Below, in pieces: positions 25,743 to 37,300 of a stretch of 64,000 bases of DNA; the stretch's first letter is position 1, and each line of letters begins with the position of its first letter. This DNA comes from Hamadaea tsunoensis DSM 44101. Its GTDB lineage: Bacteria; Actinomycetota; Actinomycetes; Mycobacteriales; Micromonosporaceae. The DNA is taken from the NCBI RefSeq assembly GCF_000428945.1, contig NZ_AUAX01000017.1:186001-250000 (forward strand), read 5' to 3'. Position numbers and translations under genes: made by a program. The notes below the pieces were generated by a model. It searched no databases. It was not told the DNA's origin and saw only the letters and a program-made list of their open reading frames with translations.

Positions 25743-26654
25743 ATGATGTCGGTCATGGATCATGTCGCCGACCCCGCACTCGCCGCCTTCGTCGCCGCCG
25801 CCCGCGCCACCCCCGCCACCCCCGCGCGCACGGTCGGCGCCGGGCCGGTCCGCCGCGGGCAGCGGGCGCGCGCGGCCGTCCGCCCTCCGGGTCCGGCGCT
25901 CGCCGAGGTCTCCGACGAGCCGGTCGCCGGCGTACCCGTCCGGATCTACCGCCCCGCACAGTCCCGGGCCACCATCGTGTACGCGCACGGCGGCATGTGG
26001 GTGATCGGCGACCTGGAATCGCACGACCGGGCCTGCCGCCTGCTCGCCGAGGCCACCGGCGCCACCGTGATCGCGGTCGACTACCGCCGGGCGCCGGAGC
26101 ACCCGTGGCCCGCCGCGGTGGACGATGTCGTGGCCGTCCTCCAGCACGCGATCGCCGCGGGCGGCACCGTCTGCGTCATGGGGGACAGCGCGGGCGGCAA
26201 CCTCGCCACGCTCGCCTGCCTGCGGCTGCGGGACGCGGGCGAACCACTGCCGTACGCGCAGATCCTGCTCTACCCCAACACCGATCTGACCCTGAGCCGG
26301 CCCAGTACGCGTACCAAGGCCACCGGCTGGGCGCTGGACACCGATGACGTCGCCTGGGGCGCGGAGCTGTGGGTTCCCGACCCGGCGATGCGTACCGACC
26401 CCCGGGTGAGCCCCCTGTACGCCGACCTGCACGGCCTGCCGCGGGCGGTCGTGGTGACCGTCGAGCACGATCCGCTTCGCGACGAGGGCGACGAGTACGC
26501 CGACCGGCTCCGGGCGGCCGGCGTACCGGCGGTGCACCGGTGCGAGGCGGGCCTGGTGCACGGCTTCCTCACGATGGACCTCGTGTCGCCCGCCTGCGCG
26601 AAGGCGGCCGAGCGGGTCTTCGCCGACATCACCGCCCTGCTGGCCGACGCCTAG
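25743..26654 (+). CDS. Alpha/beta hydrolase, hormone-sensitive-lipase family esterase
   Basis: 303 residues; ATG 25755 (MDHVADP) is an equally plausible start since no ribosome-binding site is seen. The HGG oxyanion-hole motif is in YAHGGMWVIGDLESHD, the nucleophile Ser in GDSAGGNLAT, the acid Asp in VTVEHDPLRDEG and the base His in GLVHGF, so the catalytic triad is complete. The family hydrolyses short-chain esters; the protein has no signal peptide and should be cytoplasmic. It may deacylate products of the extracellular rhamnosidases, but that is only proximity. Confidence 0.9.
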   Translation: MMSVMDHVADPALAAFVAAARATPATPARTVGAGPVRRGQRARAAVRPPGPALAEVSDEPVAGVPVRIYRPAQSRATIVYAHGGMWVIGDLESHDRACRLLAEATGATVIAVDYRRAPEHPWPAAVDDVVAVLQHAIAAGGTVCVMGDSAGGNLATLACLRLRDAGEPLPYAQILLYPNTDLTLSRPSTRTKATGWALDTDDVAWGAELWVPDPAMRTDPRVSPLYADLHGLPRAVVVTVEHDPLRDEGDEYADRLRAAGVPAVHRCEAGLVHGFLTMDLVSPACAKAAERVFADITALLADA

Positions 26655-26668
26655 CGCCCCACCTCCCG

Positions 26669-26776
26669 ATCCCCAGCTCCAAGATCCCCAGCTCCAAGAT
26701 CCCGCTTGGATCAGGGAAATCACCCGAATCTTGGCCCATGATTCGGGTGAAAACCGTGATCCAAGCGGGATCTTGG
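26669..26776. repeat. Compound palindrome: nested hairpins plus a tandem 15-mer
   Basis: An outer perfect 20-bp inverted repeat (26694-26713 with 26757-26776, CCAAGATCCCGCTTGGATCA) encloses an inner perfect 10-bp inverted repeat (CACCCGAATC at 26721-26730 with 26740-26749). In front are two tandem copies of GATCCCCAGCTCCAA (26669-26698). It lies 14 nt after the esterase stop, so it could act as a terminator, but it is far more elaborate than the simple hairpins elsewhere in the window. Confidence 0.75.
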
Positions 26777-26851
26777 AAGGGAGCTTGAGGGGAACTGTGC
26801 CCGCGATCGTCTAGTTTGTAGTGATATTGGACGTTCGTGGGAAGGACACCC

Positions 26852-28261
26852 GTGCCTCGTTTCCTGTCGACCCGGCGCCGGATGCGGGCCGCTGCCGCCG
26901 CCGGTCTGCTCGGCCTGCTGGCGGCGACCCCCGCCCACGCGTACGCGAACGGTGCGGCGACGGGCCACCCTGGCGGGCTGGATCCGAGTTTCGGCCAGGG
27001 CGGGCTCACCGTCACGGGCTTCCCCGGCCGCGCGGTCGGTGCCAGCGCGATCGCGCAGCACGGTCCCGACGGCGGGCTGATCGTCGCCGGTGGCGCCATC
27101 ACGCCGGGTACGCCTGACTTCCTGCTCGCCCGCTACCGCGCGGACGGGACCCTGGACCCGCGGTTCGGCGCCGGCGGCCGGGTCGTCACGTCGGTGCCGG
27201 CCGGGCTGGGCGCCCAGGGCGCCACCGGAGTCGCCGTGGATTCCCGGTGGCGCATCGTCGCGGTGGGCACCGGCGGCATTCCGCGGGGTACGCAGATCGG
27301 CTTCGCGGTCGCGCGGTATCTGCCCGACGGCGCGCTCGACACGGGTTTCGGCCGAGGCGGTGTCAAGGTCCTGCCCGTCGGCCCGGCCGGAGACGCGGGG
27401 GCGGCCGCGGTGGTGGTCCAGCCGGACGGCGGGATCGTCGTCGCCGGTGGGGCCAACGACATCCGGGGCGACGTGGATTTCGCCGCCGTTCGGCTGCGCG
27501 GCGACGGCACGCTCGATCCGGCCTTCGGCAACGGCGGGATCGTGCTGGTGCCGCTGCCCGGCGGGGACGCCGCGGCGTCGGCCGTCGCCCTCCAGCCGGA
27601 CGGGAAGATCCTGCTGGCGGGCACCTCCGTCGACCCCGCCGCGGGGCAGGAGTTCGCCGTCGTACGCCTGACCGCCGGCGGCGTACCCGATGGTGGTTTC
27701 GGGCGGGGCGGGATCGTGCGCGTGCAGAACAGCCCGGGGCAGAGCAAGGGCGGGGCTTCGGCGGTGGCGGTCGACCCGGTGGGGCGCGTGGTCGTCGCGG
27801 GCGTGGGGCAGACGGTGGCCGGCCAGGCCGGGTTCGCGCTGGTGCGGTTGCGTCCCGACGGCGCGCTGGACCCGGCGTTCGGCACGGGCGGGAAGGTGCT
27901 CACGACGTTCACCGGTGACTCGGGCGCGTCGAGCCTGCTGCTGCGCCGGGACGGCGGGATGGTGGCGGCCGGCAGCGCCGGGTACCCGTCGAAGGTCGCC
28001 CTCGCCGGCTACCGCGCGGACGGGAGCCTGGATCCCGCGTTCGGCGCCGGCGGGAAGACGACGACCGCGGCGGGGGTCAACGCGAGCGCGACCGGTGCGG
28101 TGTTCCCGGGCGGTACGCGCATCGTCGTGGCGGGGACGACGTTCAACCAGGATGCGTCGGCGGGCAGCTTCCTCGTCGCCGGCTACGAGGGGTTTCCGAT
28201 CGGGCATCACGGCTACGGGCCGCCGAACCGAGCCTGCCGGCCTCAGTGCACGGCGCCCTGA
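26852..28261 (+). CDS. Secreted delta-60 repeat protein
   Basis: 469 residues. GTG 26852 is preferred to GTG 26837 because GGGAAGGA precedes it. A signal peptide (about 1-30, ending THAYA-like) is followed by seven copies of the delta-60 repeat, recognisable by LDPSFGQGG, LDPRFGAGG, LDTGFGRGG, LDPAFGNGG, PDGGFGRGG, LDPAFGTGG and LDPAFGAGG, each linked to a VQPDGKIVVAG-like strand. This fold is expected to be a beta-propeller. The C-terminal 35 residues are His, Gly, Pro and Cys containing (HHGYGPPNRACRPQC). Function in the cell envelope or exterior is unknown. Confidence 0.88.
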   Translation: MPRFLSTRRRMRAAAAAGLLGLLAATPAHAYANGAATGHPGGLDPSFGQGGLTVTGFPGRAVGASAIAQHGPDGGLIVAGGAITPGTPDFLLARYRADGTLDPRFGAGGRVVTSVPAGLGAQGATGVAVDSRWRIVAVGTGGIPRGTQIGFAVARYLPDGALDTGFGRGGVKVLPVGPAGDAGAAAVVVQPDGGIVVAGGANDIRGDVDFAAVRLRGDGTLDPAFGNGGIVLVPLPGGDAAASAVALQPDGKILLAGTSVDPAAGQEFAVVRLTAGGVPDGGFGRGGIVRVQNSPGQSKGGASAVAVDPVGRVVVAGVGQTVAGQAGFALVRLRPDGALDPAFGTGGKVLTTFTGDSGASSLLLRRDGGMVAAGSAGYPSKVALAGYRADGSLDPAFGAGGKTTTAAGVNASATGAVFPGGTRIVVAGTTFNQDASAGSFLVAGYEGFPIGHHGYGPPNRACRPQCTAP

Positions 28262-28337
28262 CGAGGACACGGGAACACGCCGGTACGCACAGCGACCGTC
28301 CAATCACGCTTTACCTGATTCACCCGATTTATGATCT

Positions 28338-28354
28338 TCGTACGTATTCGTACG
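28338..28354. promoter_or_regulatory. TCGTACG direct repeat before the giant surface-protein gene
   Basis: TCGTACG occurs at 28338-28344 and 28348-28354, spaced 10 bp, in an unusually A/T-containing stretch that also has TTTACC at 28310 and TATGAT at 28330. It is a candidate regulator site; no regulator can be named. Confidence 0.3.
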
Positions 28355-28391
28355 GCCAGTCCGCCGCCCGCGCCAGGGCCGTCGGTGCCGG

Positions 28392-31300
28392 GTGAGCACA
28401 CGGGGGCGCGTGGTGGGTCGGATGTGGACGGTGGGCGGGGGTCGCTGGGCGCGGCGGGTGTGCGCCGGTGTGATCGCCGTGGTGCTGCCGGTGGCCGTGG
28501 CGCCCGTGGTGCCGGCGACGGCCCAGCCACTGGCGGGAATCTGGGACGGCCGGCGGGCCGAACTGTTCGTCGTCAACGCGGCGGCGCCGACGCTGATGCC
28601 GGGCGGCCCGTCGGGAACGGTCAGCGCGACCCTGGTCAACCGCGGCCCCGACCGCGCCCACGACGTGAGTCTCGTCTACACGGTCCCGGCCACGCTGACG
28701 TTCGCCGGCGCGAGCATCGCCGGCGGCGCGTGCTCGTACACGGCGCCGAAGGTCACCTGCTCGGTGGCCCAACTGTCGGACAACGAGACCGCGCCGGTCG
28801 CGATCTCGCTGCGCGCCGCCGCCGGCACGGCCCCGGGTACCAAGGCGGGCAGCTTCTCCTCGCCGCGCTCGGACGAGTTCAACCCGGCCGGCGGCAACCT
28901 GCTCTCCCTCGTACGCCAGGACGACTGGGTCGGCACCAACGAAGGGTCGTCGCTGCCCGGCCGGTGGGAGCCCGACGATCCTTACAACGACCGGCCGCCG
29001 TGCGACATCACCGCCGACACCCTGGGCCGGCTCTACCTGTGCCCGCCCCGCGTCTTCGACGACGTGATCTCCGGCCCGACCGCGGCCACCTGCAACGGAA
29101 ACGTACAGAAGTGCCTCAAGACGTGGGAGTACGTCGGCACGTACTACGCCCAGCAGAGCGGCAGCATCCGCCTCTGTGCGGAGTCGATGGACGACGGCGC
29201 GTACGTCAACTGGTCCGACGGGTTCGACCCCGCGACCGGGGACGGCATGGGACCCGGCGTCGCCTGGTCGGCGCGTACGCAGCAGAACCAGGTGGTCAGC
29301 CCGTGGAACTCGGGAACCTGGTCGGTGACCGCCGGGCGGGCGTACCGGTTCAGCATCCGGGTGGCCAACCGGGACAACGACTTCACCCGCGGACGCGGCC
29401 TCGGCGGGCTGGGCACGTTCGGCCTCTCGACCGTCTACGGCGGCCCGGAGACCTGCTCGTTCGGCAACTTCTGGCCACCCGTGGCGGCCGACGTCACGGT
29501 GGCCGCCCCGGCCGCCACGATCGCCCTGACCAAGGCGTTCGGCACCGACCGGGTGACCTGGAGCGACCAGTTCACCGTCCAGATCAAGGACGCCGGCGGA
29601 TCGGTCGTCAACGCCACGGGCAGCAGCACCAGCGAGGGCTTCGGCTCCACCGTCAACTTCGGCACCGGCACCACCGGGACGACCAAGGTCGTGCCCGGGT
29701 CGGCGTACACGCTGACGGAGGTTCCCGCGGCCGGGGCGAACCCGGCCAACTACGGGCAGACGATCGCCTGCACCAACGCGACGCCCGGATCCGGAACGGT
29801 GCTGCCCGGCGGGCCCGTCAACCTGGCAAGTCCGCCGGTGATCCGGCCGGGCCCGGACGACGCCATCTCGTGCGTGCTCGCCAACACCGGCGTACCGCCG
29901 TCGATCACGTTGCGGGTCAACGCCGTCGGCCCGAACGCCACCTTCCCGTTCACGGTCACCGGCGGCCCGCTGCCGGCGAACCCGAACGTCACGACGGCCG
30001 GCCAGTTCGGCGAGACCACGCTGGTCAACACCCGGGCCGGGCAGAGCGTCACGGTCACCCAGAACCCGCCGGCCGGCTGGCAGCAGATCACGAGCCTGTG
30101 CAGCAACACGCGTACCGGTGAGGTGCTGCGGCAGCCGTTCACGCTCAACGTCGCCGACCGCATCGTGTGCTCCTACACCGACGTCACCACGGCCCTGGTG
30201 AACGCGCCGTGCGTCCTGAACCCGGTGCAGAATCCACGGTTCGCCAGCGGCAACGCCAACTGGAGCACCAGCGGCCAGTGGTACGTCAGCGACGGCCGCA
30301 TGTCGATCTTCAGCGACAGCGCCGGCCTCGCCACCGACCGCGTGACCCAGACGATCGGCGCGGTCGCCCCCGGCAGCGCGTTACGCGTCTCGCTCGCGGT
30401 CGCCGACGGGGTCGGGGGCCAGGGCGGCAACCAGGGCACGATGGAGATCGCGTACGGGGGTGTCGTGTACGCCCGCGTCCTGACCACCGTCGCGAACCAG
30501 GGCTTCGGCCGCGACGCCACGATCACGGGGCTCAACGGGGCGACGATCCCGCCGGAGTCGGCGACCGTCACGATGGGCACCGTCGAGGAGATCACGGTCA
30601 ACCTGCCCGACGGCGTACCCCTGACCGGCGACCTGCAGTTCCGGTACGGCATCACGGGGACGGGGGACACCCTCGGCGTCGCCGACGACGTCGGCGTCAC
30701 CGGGATCGCGGTGGCGACCGCCGGCATCTGCCTGCGCAAGCAGTCCGCCGGCGGGGTCGGCACCTTCGCGTTCACCAGCACCAACCTGTTCACCAACACG
30801 CCGACGCCGGGGACGTTCAGCGTCACCACCTCGGCGGGCAACAACCCGGCGACCGTCAACCCCGCGTTCGGCCGCACCGGTACGCAGCTCGTTGCGACCT
30901 CGCCCGGCAGCGACGTCACCATCACCGAGACCGGGGCCGGCGGCTTCAACCCGACCGCCGTCACGTGCACCGACCTGACCACCGGGGCGGCGGTGCCGCA
31001 GGTGACCCTCGCCGGGGCCACGATCACCGTGCCCGGATCGGTGCTCGGCCGCCGGCAGATCCTCGGCTGCACCCTCAGCCAGGAGCGCCGCAGCTTCACC
31101 GTCCGCAAGTCGGCCAGCCCCGCGAGCAGCGTCCCGGGCGGCACCGTCACCTACACCCTGACCGTGACGAACAACGGCAGCACCGCGTACGCGGGGGCGT
31201 CGTTCACCGACAGCCTGTCCGGCGTTCTCGACGACGCCGCCTTCATCGGCGCCACCGCGTCGACCGGGACCGCCACCTTCACCAGCCCCAACCTGACGTG

Positions 31301-34300
31301 GACGGGCGACCTCGGTCCCGGGGGCAGCGCCACCGTGACCTACACGGTCCAGGTCAACGCCCCCGACACCGGCGACCACCACCTGTCCAACGTCGTCACC
31401 ACCACCTCGGCCGGCGGCAACTGCGCCGCGAGCCCGCGTCCGGCCGAATGCGCCACCGACACGCCGGTCGCCGACAGCCGCATCCTCAAGACCGTCTCGG
31501 CCGGCTCCGCCGTACCGGGCCAGAGCGTCACCTACACCGTCGCCGTCGTCAACAGCGGCCAGACTCCGCTGACCGGGGCGAACTTCACCGACGACCTCAC
31601 GGCCGTCCTCGACGACGCCATTTTCGCCGGCGCCTCGTCCACCCTCGGCCAGGCGGTCTTCACCAGCCCGAAACTGACCTGGACCGGCGATCTCGCCGTC
31701 GGCGCGCAGGCGCAGATCGTCTACACCGTCACGGTCCGCGACCCGGACACCGGCGACCACCGCCTCGACAACCTCGTCACCTCCACGACGCCGGGCAACG
31801 TCTGCAACAACGGCCCGATCAATCCCAATTGCAGGACGAGTACGCCGATCGCCGGCCTGCGGATCGTCAAGTCGGCCGACGCCGCCTCGGTGGTGCCGGG
31901 CGGTCCCGTCCGGTACACGGTCACGGTGACCAACGTCGGCCAGACCTTGCAGTCGGGCACGCTGTTCGCCGACGACCTGACCGGCGTCATCGACGACGCC
32001 ACACTGGGCTCGATCACGGTCAGCACCGGGTCGGCCGACTTCGCCAGCCCCCGGCTGCTGTTCCACGCCGTGCTGAGCCCCGGGCAGGCGGCGACGGTCG
32101 GCTACACCGCGACCGTCCGGCAGCCGGACACCGGCGACTTCAGCCTCGTCAACGCCGTCACGTCGGGCGTGCCCGGCGCGGGCTGCCCCGCCGCGGCGGA
32201 CGGGTCGGTCTGCTCGGTCACGGTTCCCGTGGTGAGCCTGCACGTCGTCAAGTCGGCCGACAAGACCGCGACCCAGGTCGGCGGGGCGGTCGTGTACACG
32301 ATGACGCTCACCAACGCCGGCCGGGCCCCGGTCACCGGCGCCTCGGTCACCGACGACCTGAGCGGCGTCCTCGACGACGCCGCCATCGGGACGCCCACCG
32401 CGAGCACCGGTGTCGTCTCCTTCGCGGCACCGACGCTGACCTGGACCGGCGACGTGCCGGTGGGCGGGACGGTCACCGTCACCTACACCGCCACGGTCGC
32501 CCGGCCCGACAACGGCGATCACCGCCTGCGCAACACGGTCGCGTCGACGACGCCCGCGGCCGACTGCCCCCGGGCCGGCCAGCAGTCGGCGACCGGCTGC
32601 GCCACCGACACCCCGGTGGCCGACCTGCAGATCAGGAAGACCGCCGACGTGGCGTCGACCGAGCCGGGCGGGATCGTCACGTACACGGTGACCGTGGTCA
32701 ACGCCGGCCAGACCAGCTACCCGTCGCTGACCGGGGTGGACGACGTGACCGGCGTCCTCGACGACGCCGACTTCGTCGGCGCCGTCGCCAGCGGCGGCAC
32801 CATCGCCTTCACCTCACCGCTGCTCACCTGGTCCAGCGCCCTGCCCATCGGGGGCGAGGGCTCGGCGGTCTACCGGTTCCGGGTCAAGGAGCCCGACACG
32901 GGCGACCATCACCTGATCAACTCTCTGTCGTCGACCGCCCCCGGCTCGGTGTGCCCGGGCGGCCCCGCCTGCGCCACCGACACTCCGGTCTCGGACCTCC
33001 AGGTGAGCAAGAGCATCGACGTCACACAGGCGGTACCGGGCCAGGTCGTCACCTACACCGTGCGGGTCACCAACACCGGTGTCACGCCGCTGCACGACCT
33101 GACCGGCATCGACGACGTCAGCGGTGTGCTGGACGACGCGACGTTCCTGGACGCGAGCGCCTCCGGCGGCTCGGTGAGCTTCGCCCCGCCGCTGCTGACC
33201 TGGACCGGCAGCGGCGTACCCCTGCCGGTGGGGGCGTCGGCGGACGTCGTCTACCGGTTCCGGGTCGACGACCCCGACACCGGCGACCACCGCCTGCTCA
33301 ACTCGCTGTCGTCGACCAACCTCGGCTCCAGCTGCCCCGGCGGCCCGGCCTGCACGACCGACACGCCGATCGCCGATCTGAAGATCGAGAAGAAGGCCGA
33401 CGAGAGCATCGTCGACCCGGGGGAGGCGCTGCACTACACGGTCTCGGTCACCAACACCGGCCAGGTCCCGCTGATCGGAGCCACGTTCGCCGACGATCTG
33501 TCCGATGTGGTCGATGACGCCACCGTCGGCGGTCTGACGTCGACCGTCGGTACGCCGACTCTGAACGGCGCCACCCTCGTCTGGACCGGCGACCTGGCCC
33601 CCGGCGGATCCGCCGACGTCGCGTACACCGCCACGGTGCTCGACCCCGACCCCGGCAATCTGGTGCTGCGCAACGCGCTCACCTCGACGACGCCCGGCGC
33701 CGGCTGCCCGGCCGTGTTCGCCGGCACGCCCGGCTGCGCCACGTCGACCCCGGTACCCGGTTTTGAGATCGAGAAGACCGCGAGCGCCGCCACGGCCAAC
33801 CCCGGCGACACGGTCACCTACACCGTGAAGCTGACCAACTTCGGGCAGACCGACCTCACCGGCGCACGCTTCACCGACGACCTGACCGGCGTCCTCGACG
33901 ACGCGTCGTTCGGCGTACTGACCCAGCCGGGGATCGGCACCGCCACCTTCACCAGCCCCGAGGTCTCCTGGACCGGTACGCTGCCCGCCGGCGCCGTGAC
34001 GACCGTCGTCTACACGGTGGTCGTCGACGCGGTGGCCGGCGATCACGTCATGCACAACACGATCACCACCGACACGGCCGGCTCGGACTGCGAGGCGGGC
34101 TCCGCCGACCCGGACTGCTCGACGATCACGCTGGTGAACGGTCTGTCGATCATGAAGACCAGCGACCGCGCGACCGCCCTGCCGGGCGACGTCGTCACGC
34201 ATACGGTCACGGTGACCAACACCGGCCCGACAAGGTTGACCGCAGCGCGGTTCACCGACGACCTGACCGGTGTCCTCGACGACGCCGCGTTCACCGGATT

Positions 34301-37300
34301 CACGCCGCCGACCCTGGGCACGGTCACCTTCACCTCGCCGGCCCTGGACTGGACCGGCGATCTCGATCCCGGCCAGTCCACGGCGATCGTCTACACGGTC
34401 ACGGTCAGCAGCCCCGGCGGCGGCGACCACGTCATGACCAACCGCGTCAGCTCGCCGACGGCCGGCGCCGACTGCCCGGCGAACTCGGCCAACCCGAACT
34501 GCACGACGACGACCCGGATCACCGAGCTGCGGATCGCCAAGTCGCCGAGCGTCTCCTCGGCCGTCCCCGGCCAGACCGTCAGCTACACGGTCACGGTCTC
34601 GAACGCCGGTGCGGCGAGCACGGTCGCGCGGTTCGCCGACAATCTGACCGGCGTCCTCGACGATGCCGCGTACGTGTCGGCGTCGGCGACCACCGGCTCC
34701 GTCACCTTCACCGCGCCGACGCTGAGCTGGGCGGGCACCCTCGCGACCGGGGCGAGCGCCACCGTCACCTACACCGTCAAGGTCGCCTCGCCCGACACCG
34801 GCGACGCGGGCCTGGTCAACACGGTCACGTCCAGCACGCCCGGCGCCATCTGCTCGGCCTGCGCGACCAGCACCCCGATCACCCGGGTATCGATCACCAA
34901 GACGCCCGATCAGACGACGCTGCTGCCCGGCGGACTCGTCGCGTACTCGATCGTGATGACCAACACCGGCCAGTCGCCGCTGCCCGCCGCGGACCTGACC
35001 GACGACCTGACCGGGGTGCTCGACGACGCCGCCGCGAGCGGCTTCACGGCCAGTACGGGCAGCGTGGCCTTCACCTCGCCGCAGCTGCGCTGGACCGGTG
35101 CCCTGGCACCGGGCGACGCCGTGACGATCACCTACACCGCGACCGTGAACGATCCCGACACCGGCGACCGGCACCTCGCCAATCGGGTCACCTCGACGGT
35201 TCCCGGCAACAACTGTCCCTGCGCGACGGACACCCCGGTCGGCGGCATCGCCATCCTCAAGACCGCCGACCGTGCCACGGCCGTGACCGGCGACTCCGTG
35301 CAGTACCTCATCCGCCTCACCAACGTCGGCCAGTACGCCGTCACCGGCGCGACGATCACCGACGACATCGCCGGCCTCGTCGACGACGGGACCGTGGGCG
35401 GGCTGTTCGCCACCTCCGGCACGGTCGGCCGGGTCGGCGACACGGTCACCTGGACCGGTGACCTGGCGGTCGGCACTTTCGCCGTGGTCGCGTACCGAGT
35501 GGCGGTGGCCACGCCGGGCACCGGCGACCACCTGCTGGGCAACCGCGTCGTCTCGAGCACGCCCGGCACCAACTGCGCGGCCGGATCCGCCGACCCCGCC
35601 TGCGTCAGCGACGTCCCGATCGGCGAGCTGAGCATCGCCAAGTCCGCCACGCCGCCGGTCGCCACGCCGGGCGAACCGGTCACCTACACCGTCAGCGTGC
35701 GCAACCTCGGCCAGGTCGCGTACGCGGGGGCATCCTTTGTGGACGATCTGACCGGCGCGCTCGACGACGGCACGTTCGCGGGCGCGTCGGCCACCACCGG
35801 TCAGGCGGTCTTCACCTCGCCCACCCTCACCTGGACCGGTGACCTCGGCATCGGCCGGTCCGCGACGGTCACCTACACCCTGACCGTCGCCAATCCCGAC
35901 TTCGGCGACGGCACCATGCGCAACGCCGTCACCTCGCCGACCGCCGGCGCCGACTGCCCCGGCCGGGCCGCCTGCGCGACCAGCACACCCGTCGCGGGCG
36001 TACAGGTGAGCAAGGTCGCCGACCATGCCTCGGCCGTGCCCGGCGACACCGTCACCTACACCGTGACCGTCGCCAACACCGGCCAGGCACCGCTGCCCGC
36101 GGCCACGTTCACCGACGACCTGTCGGGGGTGATCGACGACGGCACGTTCACCGGCGCGACGGCGAGCACCGGATCGGCCGCCTTCGCGGCGCCGGCCCTC
36201 ACCTGGACCGGTGACCTGCCGGTCGGCGGCAGCGTCACGGTCGCGTACACCGTCCTCGTCGGCGCGCCCGACCTGGGCGACCACCTGCTGGTCAACCGGG
36301 TCGCCGCGCAGCTGCCGGGCAGCAACTGCACCAGCGGCCGCGCCCAGGCGCTGTCGTGCTCGGTCACGATCCCGGTCGCCGGGCTCAGCCTCACCAAGAC
36401 CGCCGCGCCCGCGAGCGCGGTCGCGGGCACCGACGAGACCTACACCATCACGCTCACCAACGTCGGCCGCACGACCCAGACCGGCGTGCTGTTCACCGAC
36501 GACCTCACCGGCGTCCTCGACGACGCCGACTTCGGCGGCGCCGGCGCCACCGGCGGGTCCGCCTCCTTCACCGCGCCCGAGCTCACCTTCGGCGGCACCC
36601 TCGCTCCCGGGGCCACCGCCACCGTCGTCTACACCGCCCGCGTACACGCGCCCGACAGCGGCGATCACCACCTGCTCAACCGGCTCACCTCGACCGCGCC
36701 CGGAGCCACCTGTACGCCGGGCGTACCGTGCGAGACCGACACCCCCGTCGCCGAGCTGGCGATGACGAAGTCGCTGGACCAGACGGCGGTGGCGCCCGGC
36801 GACCCGATCTCCTACACCGTCACGGTCACCAACACCGGCGCGACCCTCCTGAGTGGAGCGACGTTCGCCGACGACCTCGGCGGCGTCCTCGACGACGCGG
36901 TGTTCGGCACCGCGAGCGCGTCGACCGGGACCGCCACCCTCACCGGGACCGTGCTGACCTGGACCGGCGATCTGGCCGCGGGCGCACGGGCGGTGGTCGC
37001 CTACACGCTGACCGTGCGGCGACCCGACCCGGGCGACCACCGGCTGATCAACGCGCTCACGTCGGCCACGCCCGGCGGGCCGTGCACCGCCGCGACGCCC
37101 TGCACGACCGACAATCCGGTCGACGGACTGAGCATCGCGGAGGTACCCGACCGGCCTTCGGCCGCCCCGGGCGACACCGTCACCTGGATGATCACCGTAC
37201 GCAACACCGGCCAGACCGCGTACGCGACCGCGACCGTCCTCGACGACCTGACCGGCGTACTCGACGACGCGTCCTTCGTCGACTCGCACGCCGACAGCGG

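Noticed and set aside
18531-26654. Polysaccharide or natural-product gene cluster around the SARP and rhamnosidases
   Set aside because: No polyketide, peptide-synthetase or glycosyltransferase genes are present; the SARP at 949 is far from the rhamnosidases.
28331-30121. Long alternative plus-strand frame at the beginning of the giant gene
   Set aside because: Arg/Pro/Gly-rich translation without any motif; the frame at 28392 has the signal peptide and domains.
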